Below are positions 36,602 through 47,914 of a stretch of DNA of 64,000 nt, piece after piece. Origin of the DNA: Eriocheir sinensis (taxonomy: Eukaryota; Arthropoda; Malacostraca; Decapoda; Varunidae); assembly GCF_024679095.1 (NCBI RefSeq), contig NW_026111745.1, positions 117,501 to 181,500 of the forward strand, in the 5' to 3' direction. Position 1 is the stretch's first letter; the number at the start of each line of letters is the position of its first letter. The notes below the pieces were generated by a model that worked only from the letters and a program-made list of their open reading frames with translations, searched no databases and was not told where the DNA came from. The position numbers and the translations under genes were made by a program.

Positions 36602-37232
36602 GTGTGCTCGGGGCTTGTAGGCTTGACGCCTGTAGAGTTGCTTGAAGCTGGTGTGCTCGAGGCTTGTAGGCTGGACGCCTGTAGAGTTGCATGTAGCTGG
36701 TGTGCTCGAGGTTTGGAGGCTGTAGAGCCTGTAGGCTTGTAGCTGGTGTGCTCGAGGCTTGTAGGCTGGACGCCTGTAGAGTTGCTTGTAGCTGGTGTGC
36801 TCGAGGCTTGTAGGCTGGACGCCTGTAGAGTTGCTTGTAGCAGGTGTGCTCGAGGCTTGTAGGCTGGACGCCTGTAGAGTTGCTTGTAGCTGGTGTGCTC
36901 GAGGCTTGTAGGCTGGACGCCTGTAGAGTTGCTTATAGCTGGTGTGCTCGAGGCTTGTAGATGGCGCCTTGTGAGTTGCACGTAGGTGGCGACTTGTGAG
37001 ATGCTTGTAGCTGGCGCCTTGTGAGTTGTACGTAGGTGGCGACTTGTGAGATGCTTGTAGCTGGCGCCTTGTGAGTTGCACGTAGGTGGCGACTTGTGAG
37101 ATGCTTGTAGCTGGCGCCTTGTGAGTTGCACGTAGGTGGCGACTTGTGAGATGCTTGTAGCTGGCGCCTTGTGAGTTGCACGTAGGTGGCGACTTGTGAG
37201 ATGCTTGTAGCTGGCGCCTTGTGCGTTGCCGC
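36602..37232 (-). repeat. Two-type minisatellite in the element leader
   Basis: 36602-36950 holds about seven units of about 49 bp (GTGTGCTCGAGGCTTGTAGG core). 36963-37213 holds five units of exactly 50 bp (GGCGCCTTGTGAGTTG core). Both types share CTTGTAGCTGG. Neither length is a multiple of three, yet frames on the minus strand stay open across hundreds of bases, because the units have no stop in any of three minus frames. It sits close to the 5' LTR, so it is transcribed as leader or N-terminal gag. Confidence 0.9.
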
Positions 37233-37381
37233 GGACGGCAGGTGCGGTGCCGCGGACGGCAGGTGCGTTGACTCCTTCTTCCCTTGTACGCCTGTCCCCG
37301 GAGTTTGTTGGTGAGTTCTCGTGGCTTGGAGGAGAACGAGGTAGCGAAGGCACAGGCGCGGGGTGACCGCTGCCAACCAAA

Positions 37382-37758
37382 TGTAACGGGCTTGTCGGGG
37401 GGCGTTTAAAGGGTGTTGATTAAGACTTCAGCTTCCTTAAGTCGAATTATATTCGTAGCCTTTATGTACAAGAAGCGACGGAGCGAGAGCGACTGTCGTT
37501 GTGTGTCAGTCGGACTCTCGTGAAGGAGTCGCGAGTTACAGGTTGGAAAATAATTGTTACAATTGGTCACGTATGTCAAGGTGACCTCCACGCACCATCG
37601 GAGTGCGAAGTATACAAAACTGAGACGGTAAACACTGACGGACGACATTCCTATAAGGTGGCGTGATCTATCTGTCGTGGGTTTTTTCCATTGACAATTG
37701 TATGCCTAATTCGTGGTGATATTAAATAATAATAATACATTGATATCCTACTATAACA
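37382..37758 (-). promoter_or_regulatory. 5' LTR of the env-bearing element
   Basis: 377 bp, matching the 3' LTR at all but two sites. As the upstream LTR for the minus-strand genes it should hold the promoter. TTTGGTTGGCAGCGG directly inside it (37367-37381) is the likely primer-binding site. Confidence 0.92.
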
Positions 37759-37762
37759 GAGG

Positions 37763-38290
37763 CCTGAGTCCGTTACTCCCGCCGTTTACCAGTCGGTGAC
37801 TGCCTCGGCCAGCGCTCAAGAGGCAAATCCAACCATTAAGGGCGAGCGATCTCCCCCCGCCGATTACCTGTTGGCCTCGGCCAGCGCTTGCGAGGCCTGA
37901 GTCCGTTACTCCCACCGTTTACCCGTCAGTTACTGCCTCGGCCAGCGCTCAAAAGGCAAAGCGAACCATTATTATGGGAGAGCGACCTACCTCCCCCGAT
38001 TACCCGCTTCCCTCGTCCACCACTCACGAGGCAAAACGAACCATTATTAAGTGCGAGCGAGCTACCCCAGCTGATTACCCGCTTGCCTCGTCCAGCGCTC
38101 ACGAGGCAAAACTAGCCATCAGGTGCTACTGCGTAACCCCCCCCCCACGCCCCCCCTTTACCCGCCACACAATTCATGACTGAGGGCCTCGTCCAGCGCT
38201 CAAGACGCAAATTTTACCCGCCACACACTAAATTTTATGTCGTATGAAGGGCCAGTTTCTCCTTGACTTGTCCGTTACTCCAGCCGTTTA
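37763..38290. repeat. Satellite segment, right end of the array
   Basis: Same monomers, continuing exactly from the GAGG duplication. Ends at CCGTTTACCCGT where a GGTACC-rich element starts. Confidence 0.9.
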
Positions 38291-38295
38291 CCCGT

Positions 38296-38740
38296 ACCGG
38301 TACCTGGTACCGCAAAGAATCGATTCCTCGCGGTACCCGGTACCGGTACCTGGTACCGCGAAGCCTCATGATCACTTGAGTGCCGGGAAGCGTCATGATC
38401 ACTGGGCACTGCGCATTGCCGCTAGTACCGGTACCGTTTGGATCTTAGTGACACTCGGCGCTCGCCCGCCTCCATGTGGTATGGGCCCTGTGTGTAGAAG
38501 CTGAGTCACTGCCCCGCTTACCGTCTCCCCAAGTTCCCACCATTTTGTCCTGCTTTCCGTTTCCATCACAGCTCCCGTTTCCATTATTTTATTATCTTAT
38601 TTATTTATTGGAGTTACTGGATAATTCTTCATGTCCGATTCTTTTTTTTTTTTTAGGTTGCTAATAAATTTTTATTGTTATTAGACTATGATCGAGTAGT
38701 CGAGTACCCATATCACCGAGATATCCACTCACTGAATGGT

Positions 38741-38782
<42 letters not shown>

Positions 38783-39039
38783 AAGTGAATATTTATTTTT
38801 TCGATAAAAAAAATAGCATGTATAGTTATTTTGGATGTACTCGATCACAGTCTAATAACAATAACCATATTTATTAGCAACCTAAAAAAAAAAAAAAAAT
38901 CGGACATGAAGAATTATCAATAAATCCAGTAAATAAATCCGAGCAACTGGTACCGGTACCGAACAATCTGGTACTGGTACCGTACCGTTTAGCTGGTACC
39001 GTTAATACCGGTACTGGTAGCGGTACCTGCCCACCCCTA
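38296..39039. mobile_element. GGTACC-rich fold-back, hAT-like element
   Basis: Both ends consist of clustered TACCGGTACC motifs in opposite orientation. The right end finishes GGTACCTGCCCACCCCTA, a terminus I associate with hAT-like MITEs; the matching left terminus appears lost at the satellite junction. The centre (about 38600-38940) is a second large inverted repeat: GGTTGCTAATAAAT... and TTATTGTTATTAGAC... on the left recur reversed on the right, around a (CT)n spacer. Confidence 0.7.
38746..38777 (+). repeat. (CT)n microsatellite
   Basis: About 16 units at the centre of the fold-back. Confidence 0.95.
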
Positions 39040-39624
39040 CTCTCTAGACTCTGTTAAGGTTGGGTGTTACTGACATTGCTCTGACTAGTGAGTGGACTTT
39101 CCTCATCAGACTTGTGATGCAGACCACCTCAGATCTCAAGAACATGGAGAAGGACACCTTTGAGGCGTACGTATTTATATATTGGTATCCATTTCGATTC
39201 AGTTGGTAAATTAAAGATAACTTTCAAGGTGGGTGCTGACCGCATGCCGCGTGACGCCATGCTGTGGCGTGGGTTGGTTAAGAATGGGCTGTGCTGTGTT
39301 GAGGGTTCACTCACCTGGTTAGTCACCCCAGTTCCTTAGAGTTAAGTTTTTTGAGGACAGAAAGGGCGGGTAAGGGGCAGCTCGGAACGAAACTCGGTTG
39401 TCTGTATAGAGCCCCACAAGTTTTTTTTTTTTTTTTTTTGGGGGGGGGCTCACTTCTTCTTGCTACGGCCCTGCCCTTCACACACCTGCCATGACCCTCT
39501 GTACGCCCCACATACCTGTCACAACCCTCTTTACCCTCCCTTTGGTACATTCAGACCTAGGGTTGGTGCATTCGTGCAGTGGTGCATTAAGAGTATGACC
39601 CTACTCAACTCTACATAGTCTGTC
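39040..39624. other. Spacer, no gene seen
   Basis: Includes a T19-G9 tract at 39421-39448. No coding signal or repeat family recognised. Confidence 0.4.
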
Positions 39625-39660
39625 GTGTCTGAAATACTGTATTCTGCATATGGGTACAGA

Positions 39661-40953
39661 ATGGCGGGCCCTATTAAATGTCAGCAGTGTATTAAGGGGC
39701 AAGAATTTTCCTCAAATTGGATAGCGTGTGATGTCTGTGAGAAATGGTCGCCTAAGAAGTGTCTGTTTCTTCATAGTTTACAGGATGGGGATCTAAAGAA
39801 GGTGGATTGGATGTGTAAACCATGTAGGAAGAAGGTGATGGACTGCTACAATGAGTCTGAGAGCATGAAGAGTGTGATTAGCAAGCTGACTGAGGGAAAT
39901 CAGCAGTTAAAGCTTGATAACCGTGCACTTACAGAAAAGTTGGAGAAGGGTGGAGTAATGCCAGAGATTAGTTAGTGCATGTCAAGGTTAGTGGTCAATT
40001 CAGAGAGCTTACACCAGAAAATTCATGAAGTTAAAGATGAAATAGTCAGCACAGTTGTAAATGTAGTCACTGTTGAGGATTCAGGTGCTGAAGCTGTGTT
40101 GGATAAAAAGAAAAATGTGCTGGTTGACACGAAAGAGGAGATTATTATCACTATGGTTAATTTGCACTTTGATAAAGGCCAGAAAAGTGATACATATGCT
40201 GCTGCAGAAAAGAAAAAGAGTGTGCTAATTGTAAAGTCACTTGATTCACATAATAATGCTGTCAGTAGAAAGAATGAGCTGGTTAAAGTCCTGAAAGATG
40301 TACCAGTGATCAACACGAAGTTTACTGGATGAGGTAATGTTGTGATGGACTTTGCAAACGAGCAAGAGGGGAAAAGGGCAGCTAATAAGATAAGTAGTGT
40401 ATTGAGGAATGTCGAAACTAGGATGACTAAGAAGTTTGCTCCCAAGATAATGATTTGTAATGTGTCCATGGAAGAGTGTCAAGATGATGATGATGAATAT
40501 TTAATTGCTAAGAACAGCTATCTTCAGTCAGTTGAAGGTGTCCATGACGAGATTGAATTGATTTTCACTAAGCCTGCACATGGTAATACTAGTCATTTCA
40601 TTCTAAGGTGCACCCCAGAAATAAGAGAGCTCATTCACAGGCATGTTGATGTGTGCTTGCAGTGGGCCAGGTATAATGTTAGGGATAGGTATCATGTATT
40701 TAATTGCTATTTTTGTCAAAGGTATGGACATACTGAGCATAACTGTAATTTTTAAAAAAATGGTGATGCTGTTGTGTGTGCCAAGTGTGCTGGTAATCAT
40801 TTGACTAGGGAGTGTTCCAGTAATTCGTATAAGTGTATTAATTGTGTGCGACTATCAATGCCAGAAACAAACCATAAGGTTAACAGCAGGCAATGTAAAA
40901 CTTTAGAAATTGAGCTAAACAGGCTGAGGGATATGACTGATCATGGATACTAG
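39661..40953 (+). pseudogene. LINE ORF1, three in-frame stops
   Basis: A single frame runs the whole length, interrupted at 39973-39975, 40330-40332 and 40753-40755. The N-terminus has a PHD-like Cys array (CQQC...CDVC...C...CKPC), then a coiled-coil-like Lys/Glu region, then two knuckles near the end (CYFCQRYGHTEHNC; CAKCAGNHLTREC). Such ORF1 proteins bind LINE RNA. With only point stops and no frameshift, decay here is milder than in ORF2. Confidence 0.85.
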
Positions 40954-42762
40954 GAGAAATGGTAATATTCAATGTGGGTTTGTTAATATTCAGTCAGTAA
41001 GGAATAAGACTGTTAAACTACGAGAATTAATCGCTGAAAAGTCATATGATGTTTTGGGTATTGCGGAAACATGGTTAAATGAATCAGACAAATCTGAAAT
41101 TGTGGAAATGACACTACTTACACATTCATGCACACTTCAAGAGGTACTAGAAGGGGAGGTGGAGTAGGAATATTTATTAATACTAATGAATTTTCTCAAT
41201 TAAGAAATTTGCCTTCACCATATATTACAACTTTTGAACACAGCTGTAACTTTCATGGTCAACACCTCTCAGAGGCTAACTTTTGTTGTCATTTATCTAC
41301 CACCAAATACAAATTGTCAGCTGTTTTTTGAGGAATTTACTGAATATCTGGAGGGCTTTAATCATTCACATGGTATAATGTTTATTTCTGGGGATTTTAA
41401 TATTTGGATGGATTATGTACATAATCAGTGTAGGAGTGATTTTATTGCTGTTAGATTCTTTATATTGTATTAATAAAGTAAACGATGTAACCTCTCGCTC
41501 TGGCCACATGCTTGACCTTGTGCTTTGTGATCCCATGGGTGTTAGCGTCAATCAGTTAGATATTGAGCCAGATTTTACTATATCTCCTTATCTTAAGTTA
41601 ATTACATATACTGTGGATGTGAGTAGAGACTTGAAAACGAAGAAAACTATCACTTTTAGACTTAAGAGTAGCTATGACCCTAAAGCATTAGTTGATAATG
41701 TACTGAACAAATTAACAACTGAACTCCAGAAAAGTTGTCCCCATGAGCACAGCAACAATGTGACAATGGATGGTTGTCTAGTTTGTCTGGTTCACCTTTA
41801 TAATACTGTACTACAGACTGAATATAACAACATGTGTCCAGTAGTCACTAAAGACATTAATTAAAGTGAGGGAAAACACACCCTGGTTCAATACCAAGAT
41901 TAAGAATGCCATCAAAACTAGAAAACTTAAGGAAAAGAGGTGGCGTAGTTTGCGTACGGAAGATTCCCGCAGTGGTTATGTTAGTGCTTGGAATACTGTG
42001 AATAGATTAATTAGACAAAGAAAGTGTACTTATTATAGAGAGAAGATTATTGAAGCTGGTTCAGACATTAAACGGCTGTATTCAATCTTAAACACGCTAA
42101 CGGGTAATAGGAGCAACACTAGAAGGCTTCCAGATGGCTATACTGATGCTGATCTAGCTAATAGATTTATAAACTTCTTCGATGAAAAGATTAAAAAAAA
42201 TTGTTGGTAACTTTCAGGGAGGCTTGGTGATGAAATCGAATTATTTGCCTGATATCCCCTATGTTGGCTTGTCATCTTTTCATGATATTAGTATTGAGAA
42301 GTTACGTGACTTAATGAAAACTATTAAGGTAACGTACTGTGTGAACGATCCGATGCCCCTATCTGATATAGCTAGTGAGGGAGGCTTCTATGAGCTCTTA
42401 AAATTTATTTTATGCATTATAAATTCAAGTATCCAGCAGTGTGTTTTTCCTCAGAAAGAAAAGCTGGGAAGTGTCAGACCCACCTTGAAAAGTAAACTTG
42501 ATCCTCATATAGACCTGTCTCTAACCTTTCATTTTTGTCTAAGATAGTGGAAAATGTAATTTTTGTTCATTTTTTGGGATATTTATCGACTATCCATGCC
42601 TTACCTGATAAGCAGTCTGCCTATAGGAAGTTATATTCTACAGAATCTGCTCTGTGTAGTGTAACAAATGATGTTCTTGCATGGTTGGATCAGGGAAAGT
42701 TTGGTGTACTAATATTACTAATATTACTTTCCATGCAAAATACTTCTTTGTCTTGGCACTAG
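40943..42762 (+). pseudogene. LINE ORF2 (endonuclease, partial RT), multiply frame-shifted
   Basis: Starts ATGGATACTAG overlapping the ORF1 stop. Apurinic-type endonuclease motifs are readable in successive frames: NIQSVRNK, VLGIAETWL, RRGGGVGIF, VVIYLPPN, SGDFN and GHMLDLVL. The linker follows (ENTPWFNTKIKNAIKTR), then RT fingers (LPDKQSAYRKLYSTESAL). At least six frame changes separate these pieces. The RT active-site YADD motif is not reached. Confidence 0.85.
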
Positions 42763-42949
42763 TGGCTCTCGCATTCATTCATGGTGGCCTTTTATTTCTG
42801 TCTTGTCCTGCTTTTGCCACTGCTATACATTTTTCATAGAATTTATGCATTTTATTTTTATATTTCTCTTACATTTCATCCAATAACCCTCCATCAAGCT
42901 CCTGTCTGTTTCATTTATCAAATTTGTAATTTTTTCACAATCTCCCTTT

Positions 42950-43330
42950 TTAAAAAATATTATTATTATTAAAGCACAAATGCTATAAGCCAAAAGGCCC
43001 AGCGGGCGACACTTCACCAATATCGGAAAATACAGAATGAAGGAGAAAGCAAAGAATAGGAAGATGGAGAAAAATCTAGTAGGTAGCGAGCTAAGAGAGA
43101 AGAAAGCCATTCACATGTTCTTTAAATGTTTCACAATTACTAGAATTAATAATCACATTAGTAAGTGTATCCCACAATTTGACGGTTGCTGGGATGAAAT
43201 ACCAGGAAAATTGTGATGTATTACATCGGGCAGGCAAGCGACGATGTAATGGTTGGTCGATATTAAACATAATTTTGAAAAAAATGGGATAATTATCCCA
43301 CCAGGCGACGATGCCGAAGATTAATCTCAA
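42950..43330 (-). mobile_element. LINE 3' end fragment with (TAA)n-type tail
   Basis: Minus-strand 43091-43330 codes for an ORF2 C-terminus (WYFIPATVKLWDTLTNVI). Downstream is a short 3' UTR with GGCCTTTTGGCTTATAGC and an (AATAAT)n tail at about 42958-42972. Opposite in direction to the neighbouring LINE. Confidence 0.75.
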
Positions 43331-43690
43331 GATTCAGAAGAAGAAATTTAATCTGGTTGAACACTATCTAACAGCTTTAAGTGAGACTCAGCTGCAGAAA
43401 TCCAAACGGAAATATAGTTTGGAAAACCAATGGGCTCATCGGTTGAGTCCCTTTTCTCATCACTGTAGCAAATATAGTCGCAATTTAATACAACATGGTC
43501 ACTTTTACCCAATAGACTTTTCACTTTTTAAATTGCTCACATTTTCCTCTGAAGTGATTATCAAATCAAGGGTGGAGCTCTGACTTCCTTCTAAATATTT
43601 AAGGGATATGCACATATTGAATAAGGAAACAGCCTCCAAGACATTCCATAAATTTAAATGGAGTACTCATATCACTGCCTTTAACATTAT
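43331..43690. other. Unassigned AT-rich segment
   Basis: One short plus-strand frame (43311-43583) has no recognised domain. It ends TTTAACATTAT, whose last four bases are the LTR element's duplication; flanking sequence continues at 48446. Confidence 0.4.
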
Positions 43691-44221
43691 TGTTACGAAT
43701 GTGCTGTATGTGAATGATTGTATGTGTAATGTGATGAAATTGTAGCATGATGCAATGTTAGCTCAGCATGGTGCAACTCTACTTGTTGGGACAAGAGAGA
43801 CAGAGGGGGCCCAGGGCCGCCGGGCCGCCGGGCAGGAAGTGCTGAGTCGAGCAGTTGGGGAGCAAGGGTGGCTGAGGAGTTGTAGGGGAGAAGACGCGTG
43901 TCTGGGCTTGAGAGAGTGTTGAGCTGCTCCGCTCGCGAGCGGTGTGCTTCCGGTGTGCGTGTCTGCCGTGCCCCTGTACTGTGCCTGATTAACTAGCTGT
44001 TCTGTGCCCTTGAAAGTTGCTGTACTCTCTACTGTGTGAGGAACCTGTCATTAAACTAGAACTTAGTGTTGAACGTGTATCCTTTGTGCCCTGCCCCGTT
44101 CCTGCTCCCCTCGGTGTTCGGTGTGGGCCGCTGTGAGTGACTGGTGCCCGTGTGGTTGTTCTGGTGGGGATCACGCCGCCTGCCTGCCCGTGGATGGTGT
44201 GTGGTAGGGGGTGGCGTAACA
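43691..44221 (+). promoter_or_regulatory. 5' LTR of the non-autonomous element
   Basis: Starts TGTTACGAATG and ends GGCGTAACA. I found no difference from the 3' LTR on reading both. Confidence 0.95.
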
Positions 44222-44271
44222 TTTGGTGTCAAAGGAGTGGGATAAGTGAACAGTGAAGCGCGCCGAGTGTC

Positions 44272-44940
44272 ATGGCGTCCCCCAGTGATCGCCGTGAGGG
44301 TGAGGAGACGGGCAAGGCCGAGGCTGACGTGGGTGAGGTGAAGCCGGGCCAGATGGACTTGTTCGCTGCCATGTTGGCCAGTCTGAGGCAGGAATTGGAT
44401 CAGAGAACAGAGAGGGCAGAACAGAGGGCAGACGAGAGGGCACGCGAGCAGGCTCAGAGGGCAGAAGAGAGGGCACGCGAGCAGGCTCAGAGGGCAGAAG
44501 AGAGGGCACGCGAGCAGGCTCAGAGGGCAGAAGAGAGGGCAGACGAGAGGGCACGCCATCTTGCCGAGGTCCTCCAGAGCTGTTTCTCGTCGCTGAAGGT
44601 GGAAACCCAGCAGTACACTGACCAGGGCTGCGACAGCGCGAGGAGTGAACGGCTGGAGGAGGTGCGGACCCAGGAAGGCGAGGTCCGAGGCCTGAGGGAG
44701 GCGGAGACGCAGCTGCGAGAGGTGGCACCGTCGCACGCGGAGGAAGAAGGCTCAGTTCTGGCAGGAAGCGCCGGGGCGGCGGTCCTGCAGGGGCCTATCT
44801 GGGGCTCCTGGCAAGGACTCCAGGAGCCTGGTAGCGTCGTGGCGGCACCAGTAGCTGCCGCAGGAGGTTGGGGAGCCCCCGCCTCGTTGCCTCCCTCACC
44901 CCTCCTCTCCTCCATGCCAGCCGGCTCGCAGGTCACGTAG
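44272..44940 (+). CDS. gag-like coiled-coil protein
   Basis: 222 codons from an ATG 50 bp after the LTR. Residues about 40-100 are a tandem 11-residue repeat (RAEERAREQAQ; 33-bp DNA units at about 44446-44544) predicted to be coiled coil, followed by a Glu/Ser-rich region and a Pro-rich end. It resembles the N-terminal part of Ty3-type gag proteins in related arthropod elements, without capsid or knuckle, which occur in the next frame. Confidence 0.65.
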   Translation: MASPSDRREGEETGKAEADVGEVKPGQMDLFAAMLASLRQELDQRTERAEQRADERAREQAQRAEERAREQAQRAEERAREQAQRAEERADERARHLAEVLQSCFSSLKVETQQYTDQGCDSARSERLEEVRTQEGEVRGLREAETQLREVAPSHAEEEGSVLAGSAGAAVLQGPIWGSWQGLQEPGSVVAAPVAAAGGWGAPASLPPSPLLSSMPAGSQVT

Positions 44941-44971
44941 TCCGCTCTCTCTCCCATGGCAGCAGCGAGAG

Positions 44972-46843
44972 GTGGCAACGTGGTGCGGGGAGGAACAAGA
45001 AGGGTCACGTGTGCTGGCGGCGGGTGCACGGGTGGCGGACTGGCGGGGCTCCGCGTGGGGCCCCTGGCAAGGGCCCCTGAAGCCTGGTGGCGTCGTGGCG
45101 GAGCCGGTGGAGGCTGCAGGAGGCTGGGGAGCCGTCGAAGCCGCTCCTTTGGGTCCAGCTGGTGCTGGAGTCGGAGCCACTAACCCTGCCTTGTTGCCTC
45201 TCTCACCGCCTCCCTCTCCGCCATGCCGGCCGGCTTGCAGCCCACGTGGTCCGCCCGCTCCCCGCTGCAGCCCCTCATCCTCCCGGAGCTCAGGGAGGCT
45301 TAAGCCAGCGGAGCACGACGGGAAGTTGGTATGGGAGGCCCAGTTCAAGATGCCAGCTGCTGCCCAGGGCTGGGGCGAGGATGAGAAGGCGCTGCAGCTG
45401 ACAACAGCGCTACGGGGCTCAGTGGACGGGCCCGGCCGCTTGGTGGGGAGCGCCGAGAGGACCTTGGGGCGGCCTGACATGCTGGCCGCTACGCGACTCA
45501 AGGACGCGCCACAGAGGCTGTGTGGCGTCACGGGGCACTGCGTGCAGTCTGAGGGCCCAGTGGAGGCTCGTATCGGCGTAGGCAGCGCTGTGGAGCGCCG
45601 GCCGATGGACGTCGCCGATCGAGACGAGCCGTGCGTGCTGGGCCTCGACTACCTGCCGCAGGACGAGGCCTGTGCCGACCTTGGACGGGAGCTGGAGAGG
45701 CTGCGCGGACAGGCGCCTTTGCTCCCGAAGGTCGGCTGTGCAGAGGTAGTCGCGGCGGAGCGACTGCACCTTGCCCCGGGGACGGAGGCTAGGGTCCTGT
45801 GTTGCCGGTCGGACGCGATGCCAGCGGAAGGCACGGTGGAGTCCACGGAGGGCCTGCAGCTGCCTGGTGGTGTGGCAGCCGGACGGAGTCTCGAAGGAGC
45901 GGGGGAGGAGTCAGTCACGGTGCTGGTGGCTAACTCCTCCGACGAGGCTCGGAAAGTACCCGCTGGTGCCAAGCTGGGCACCTGTGAAGAGGTGGAGCAA
46001 CAAGAGGAGGCGTCGGGGAGTGCGGAGTCGGCCGCTGTGAGGCCGCTGCCCGACTTCCTGGAGGATTCGGCGCACCGGAGCGCCGCTAACCTGACGGAGG
46101 CGCAGACGAAGGTGCGCCACACCCTGGCTCGGTGCGCGGACGTGTTCAGCGGGGGTGGATTGGACCTGCCGGGCTGCACGGGGTTGGTGAAGCACAACAT
46201 CAGCACGGGAAATGGTGCCCCCACCAGGAGCCCACCCCGACGTGTCGTGCCAGCCAGGTGGAAGGAACTACAGCGCGCCGTCAACGAGCTGGCGGCGCAG
46301 GGGGTGATGGAGTGGACAGACAGTCCGTGGCCCTCAGCAGTCGTCCTGGATATGAAGAAGGACGGCACGCAGCGCTTCTGTGCGGACTGCCGGGCGCTGA
46401 GGGACGAGACTGGCGAGGACTCTCACCCCCTGCCGTGGACCGACGACGCGCTGACGAGGGCCTTGGAGTTCGGGGCATTGACGACGATCAGCGGCCTAGC
46501 GGCGGCCGCCCCGCCCTGCCATGACTTCCGGGGCCGGATGGCGAAGGTGAAGATGAAGTCAGCGTCGATGAAGGCGAGCCCGGAGGGCCTCCGTGGCTCG
46601 TGCGGGGGCTGTGGCAAGAGGGGGCATAGGTGCAGTCTGTGCCTGGGGGAGCGAAGGACGCGTTCCCTTGACCGGCCGAGCCCCGATGCCCAGCAGCCGC
46701 GCCGTAAGGACTGTGGCCAGTCAGGCCACCGCTTGAGTGCCTGTCCCAGGCCCAGGGACGCGGCGCGGGTGGGAAGCGCGGACGGGCTGGAGAAGGGAGC
46801 CGACTTCCAGCCGTCTCCCGCCCTCGGGCCCCGCCTTGAGTAA
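44972..46843 (+). pseudogene. Shuffled gag/protease/RT/knuckle fusion frame
   Basis: An uninterrupted frame of about 620 codons in another frame from gag; first codon GTG, so no clear start. In order: a capsid-like fragment (WEAQFKMPAAAQGW...LQLTTALRGS, about 45340), the end of a protease (LGLDYLPQ, about 45640), a linker, the RT N-terminus (GVMEWTDSPWPSAVV; RFCADCRALRDET, up to about 46490), then directly a Lys-rich segment and two gag-type knuckles (CGGCGKRGHRCSLC; CGQSGHRLSAC). Knuckles belong before protease, so the order is rearranged. No YxDD motif is present. That the frame remains open over 1.9 kb despite the shuffle is odd. Confidence 0.7.
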
Positions 46844-46967
46844 GCTGCCGCCGCCCGACCAACGTGTTGCCAGTGGGAGGCTTAGCGGTTGTAGCCACGA
46901 CGCGTGACAGTGGACACCGGGGGCTGAGGAGTGCTCGGCGCGGCCTGACCCGGGGTAGTGTGTGCTG

Positions 46968-47085
46968 CTGGAGGGGCCAGTGGAGGCTCGTGTCGGCGTA
47001 GGCAGCGCTGTGGAGCGCCGGCCAATGGACGTCGCCGATCGAGACGAGCCGTGCTTGCTGGGCCTCGACTACCTGACGCAGGCCA
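46968..47085 (+). repeat. Duplicated protease-region segment
   Basis: Nearly identical to about 45550-45662 (GGAGCGCCGGCC, GACGTCGCCGATCGAGACGA shared). A second copy of the protease-end coding region downstream of the knuckles, supporting internal rearrangement. Confidence 0.85.
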
Positions 47086-47402
47086 GTAAGGCTCGTGGTG
47101 GCCTCGGACGGGAGCTGGAGAGGGTGACCGGAATGGTGCCCTTTGCTTCCAGGAGGTTTTCGAGCATGGCTGCGTGGGGAGGTAGTCACGGCCGGGCGAG
47201 GGCACCTTGCCCCGAGGGTGGAGGCCAGGAGCCGGTGTCGACTGTCCCGAGCGTCACGTGGAGTGGATGGCGTGGAAGAGCCCACTGAGGACTGGCGGCT
47301 GGTCGACGGCGTGGCTGACAGGCGGAGCCCCTTGGGGGCGCGAGAAGAGACTGTGGAGGACAGACTGATTTATGTGTATTGCATGTATTTTTCTGTGTTC
47401 AG

Positions 47403-47838
47403 TGTTCGGCCGGGAGCTCAGGCTACCGGTGGATTTGGCCACGGGGCTGCCTCCCGACGTGAGCTTGCCTACCGTCACCTCTGGCTTCGCAGCGGCACTG
47501 CAGGAAAGCCTGGCTGAGGTGCACCGACGCGTACGGGGCAAGCTCAAGGTGGCAGGCCAGGCCATGAAATGGAGACATACTGCCGGCGCAAGAGGGATGT
47601 GAGCCCCAGCAGCAGCGAAGGGGACGTGTCAGAGGTCGACCACGGGGCGAACGAGAACATGGGCGGTGCGGGCGAAGCGGCAGATGTCAGTGACGACCCT
47701 GAGCAAGGACTTGGGGCCGATGACGCCGCTCTGGGTGCCACCGCCTGCCTGCCGCCGCCCGCATCCCAGCGGCGCCCTCGGCGAGAGAGGCGTCGGCCGG
47801 GATGGTTAAGAGACTTAAGTGATGTCCCAGGGGACTGA
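47403..47838 (+). pseudogene. Integrase C-terminal remnant
   Basis: About 47403-47600 codes for the region after the integrase core (FGRELRLPVDLATGLPPD; VRGKLKVAGQAMKW); about 47600-47838 for the usual Arg/Pro-rich tail. A frame change lies near 47600. The catalytic DDE core is missing. Confidence 0.75.
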
Positions 47839-47914
47839 TTAGTTTGATAATTTCATGTTTTGTTTGTTGAATGTTGGGGCAGCCGGGTCGACTGCCTTCT
47901 GAAGGGGGAGATAG

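Larger units (their letters stand above)
39625..42762 (+). mobile_element. CR1/Jockey-like LINE, decayed, 3' part missing
   Basis: ORF1 (39661-40953) and ORF2 (from 40943) overlap by 11 bp, a usual LINE arrangement. The order is zinc finger, gag-like knuckles, endonuclease, linker and start of RT. It ends in the RT fingers/palm at about 42762, with no 3' UTR, so the 3' half was removed or replaced by later events. Confidence 0.85.

Noticed and set aside
36334..37380. 348-codon protein with ASYKHLTSRHLRATHK repeats
   Set aside because: It is a minisatellite open in all minus frames with no ATG at its start (TTG); kept as a repeat, with its coding role uncertain.
40023..40469. Minus-strand 148-codon hydrophobic frame
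   Set aside because: Antisense of LINE ORF1; Lys/Glu-rich sense coding gives Phe/Leu-rich antisense.
44056..47565. Long minus-strand frames across the non-autonomous LTR element
   Set aside because: GC-rich antisense shadows of the plus-strand gag/pol pieces.
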